Assembly: GCF_030814435.1 (NCBI RefSeq)
Contig: NZ_JAUSUW010000012.1
Span: forward strand, 1 to 64,000
Direction: 5' to 3'
Length of the DNA stretch: 64,000 nt
Origin: Peteryoungia aggregata LMG 23059
GTDB taxonomy: Bacteria; Pseudomonadota; Alphaproteobacteria; Rhizobiales; Rhizobiaceae
In this document: piece by piece, positions 63,009 to 64,000 of the stretch
Position numbering within the stretch: position 1 is the stretch's first letter
Layout: each line of letters begins with the position of its first letter
Made by a program: the position numbers and the translations under genes
The notes under the pieces: generated by a model
Told to the model about the DNA's origin: nothing
What the model saw: the letters and a program-made list of their open reading frames with translations, nothing else
Databases searched by the model: none

Positions 63009-63401
63009 TCACTTTTCGTTATAGACGGTGCAGAACAGCCGCAATCCCGACTTGGCGCGCCTGAATACGGTATAGGAGGCCAGCTCGAAGCCTCGGCCTG
63101 CCCAGTATTTCTTGTTTTCTTCAAGGTTGTTCCAGCCGTCAATGCGCCAGTCGATGTTCTGGCTGTTCGGCTTGTAATGCAACCGTACCAGGGCACTTTC
63201 GACGCCCAGCCCACGCTCGCCGCTATCCTTGCATTCCATCTTGGTAACGATCATGCCGTTAGCGCCGAGCTTGTCAGCGTATTTGAAAACGACCTTGCCC
63301 GACATCCAATCGGATGTTTCGGCGCGCACCAAGCCAGCAGCCGATGCCAGCGAGATTGAAAGTGTCGCGAGAAACACAAGAGAACGAGCAGTATTCATCA
63401 A
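63009..63401 (-). CDS. Small secreted hypothetical protein
   Basis: A 130-residue exported protein of unknown function. Signal peptide about 1-27 (LVFLATLSISLASAAGLVRA). The mature part is basic and aromatic-rich, with GANGMIVTKMECKDSGERGL, IDWRIDGWNNLEENKKYWAG and RRAKSGLRLFCTVYNEK; two Cys may form a disulphide. Located between the receiver gene and glyQ; a single gene. No family recognised. Confidence 0.7.
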   Translation of the reverse strand: MMNTARSLVFLATLSISLASAAGLVRAETSDWMSGKVVFKYADKLGANGMIVTKMECKDSGERGLGVESALVRLHYKPNSQNIDWRIDGWNNLEENKKYWAGRGFELASYTVFRRAKSGLRLFCTVYNEK

Positions 63402-63479
63402 GACCCCTTTCCATGAATCGAGGGGATTCTAACCAAGATCACCTTCAATTCAAGGTTGCTTCAAATCGACACTTGAAGC

Positions 63480-63493
63480 GGGGCCGAAGCCCC
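63480..63493 (-). terminator. Short hairpin after glyQ
   Basis: GGGGC (63480-63484) and GCCCC (63489-63493) around CGAA, 10 bp past the glyQ stop. There is only a weak T tract on the minus strand, so this is a modest terminator candidate. Confidence 0.45.
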
Positions 63494-63503
63494 CTCTGGG
63501 CAC

Positions 63504-64000
63504 TTACGCCGCCCGGCCGAAATTGGCCCCACCGGCATCGGTCAGCAGAAACGCCTCGCCGCAGCTTTTTGCCAGCGCCCGGACGCGGCCGATATAGGCC
63601 TGGCGCTCGGTGACCGAGATGACGCCACGGGCGTCGAGCAGGTTGAAGATGTGGCTGGCCTTGATGCACTGGTCATAGGCCGGGAAGACGCATTTATGCA
63701 GACGCTGGTTTTCCGAGTCCGAGGGCGCGCCGGCGGCGAGCAGGGCCTGGCATTCCTTCTCGGCATCGATGAAGTGGCGATGCAGCATCTCGGTGTTGGC
63801 GAATTCGAAATTGTGGCGGGAATATTCCTGCTCGGCCTGCAGGAAGACGTCGCCATAGGAGATCTTCTCCTCGCCTTCGCGACCGTTGTAATTGATATCG
63901 TAGATGCTATCGACGCCCTGGACATACATGGCGAGGCGCTCGAGACCATAGGTCAGTTCGCCCGCGACCGGCGAGCAATCGATGCCGCAGACGGCCTGGA
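63504..64000 (-). CDS. glyQ: Glycyl-tRNA synthetase alpha subunit (3' part, cut by window)
   Basis: The catalytic alpha subunit of the tetrameric glycyl-tRNA synthetase. Only the last 165 residues (of about 310) are inside the window; the coding strand enters at 64000. Visible: [54 protein letters not shown], and [20 protein letters not shown], then the C-terminal [20 protein letters not shown]. The catalytic N-terminal half is off-window. The beta subunit gene glyS lies 7.7 kb further along the same strand, separated by lemA-aroA-DUF2207, higBA and others. Confidence 0.97.
   Translation of the reverse strand, partial: QAVCGIDCSPVAGELTYGLERLAMYVQGVDSIYDINYNGREGEEKISYGDVFLQAEQEYSRHNFEFANTEMLHRHFIDAEKECQALLAAGAPSDSENQRLHKCVFPAYDQCIKASHIFNLLDARGVISVTERQAYIGRVRALAKSCGEAFLLTDAGGANFGRAA

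Overview
The window comes from the chromosome of an alphaproteobacterium, almost certainly a member of the Rhizobiaceae (Rhizobium/Agrobacterium/Sinorhizobium relatives). The evidence is GC-rich coding DNA, minCDE behind a CtrA-type box, paired BA14K proteins, a DmeRF metal-efflux pair, a DUF1217 protein, rhizobial palindromic repeats and the two-subunit glycyl-tRNA synthetase. No tRNA, rRNA, CRISPR array or prophage was seen. The only mobile-element trace is a transposase tail at the left edge.

Layout. 1-2.5 kb: transposase tail and a chemoreceptor. 2.5-7.6 kb: an enoyl-CoA hydratase/isomerase, a large acyl-CoA dehydrogenase and a PhoX-type phosphatase. 7.7-9.6 kb: minCDE. 9.8-10.9 kb: two BA14K paralogues. 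11.1-13.8 kb: a glycine betaine monooxygenase pair (gbcAB) behind a cobalamin riboswitch. 14-18.8 kb: an unknown protein, a degenerate GGDEF protein, then tsaC, an FAD-linked oxidase and a short ModE-like regulator. 18.8-21.5 kb: modABC with a Mo-box. 21.5-24.7 kb: a six-repeat DUF1217 protein and a DUF6101-like protein. 24.7-28 kb: dmeRF, ubiA and a MipA porin. 28.2-33.2 kb: an aminotransferase, an SQR-like flavoprotein, oligopeptidase B and a small unknown protein directly behind a CtrA-type box. 33.2-36.9 kb: a MerR/CDF metal module, a cupin, a DUF6516-type toxin-antitoxin pair, a GNAT and a DJ-1 protein. 37-42.6 kb: two cytochromes, a phosphoesterase, a broken AI-2E transporter, a VOC protein and a usp-dksA pair behind an FNR/FixK box. 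42.6-49.2 kb: tex, purD, an HPE1-like secreted protein and a second chemoreceptor. 49.2-51.6 kb: acuR-acuI-dddL for DMSP cleavage. 51.6-56.5 kb: DUF523, parDE, two further toxin-antitoxin pairs and glyS with an in-frame repeat insertion. 56.5-64 kb: lemA-aroA-DUF2207, a histidine kinase with its receiver, a small secreted protein and the 3' part of glyQ.

How the genes work together. Two independent loci break down methylated osmolytes: betaine by gbcAB and DMSP by acuR-acuI-dddL. This suggests exposure to saline, algal or plant-derived compatible solutes. The betaine locus is under B12 control, which would fit a B12-independent isozyme. Metal handling is spread over dmeRF, MerR/CDF and mod, each with a recognisable operator. 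Three perfect TTAA-N7-TTAA boxes link cell division, chemotaxis and one unknown protein to CtrA. Four toxin-antitoxin loci lie in the right half, three of them within about 4 kb around glyS.

All assignments come from reading the sequence and from family knowledge; no database search was run.
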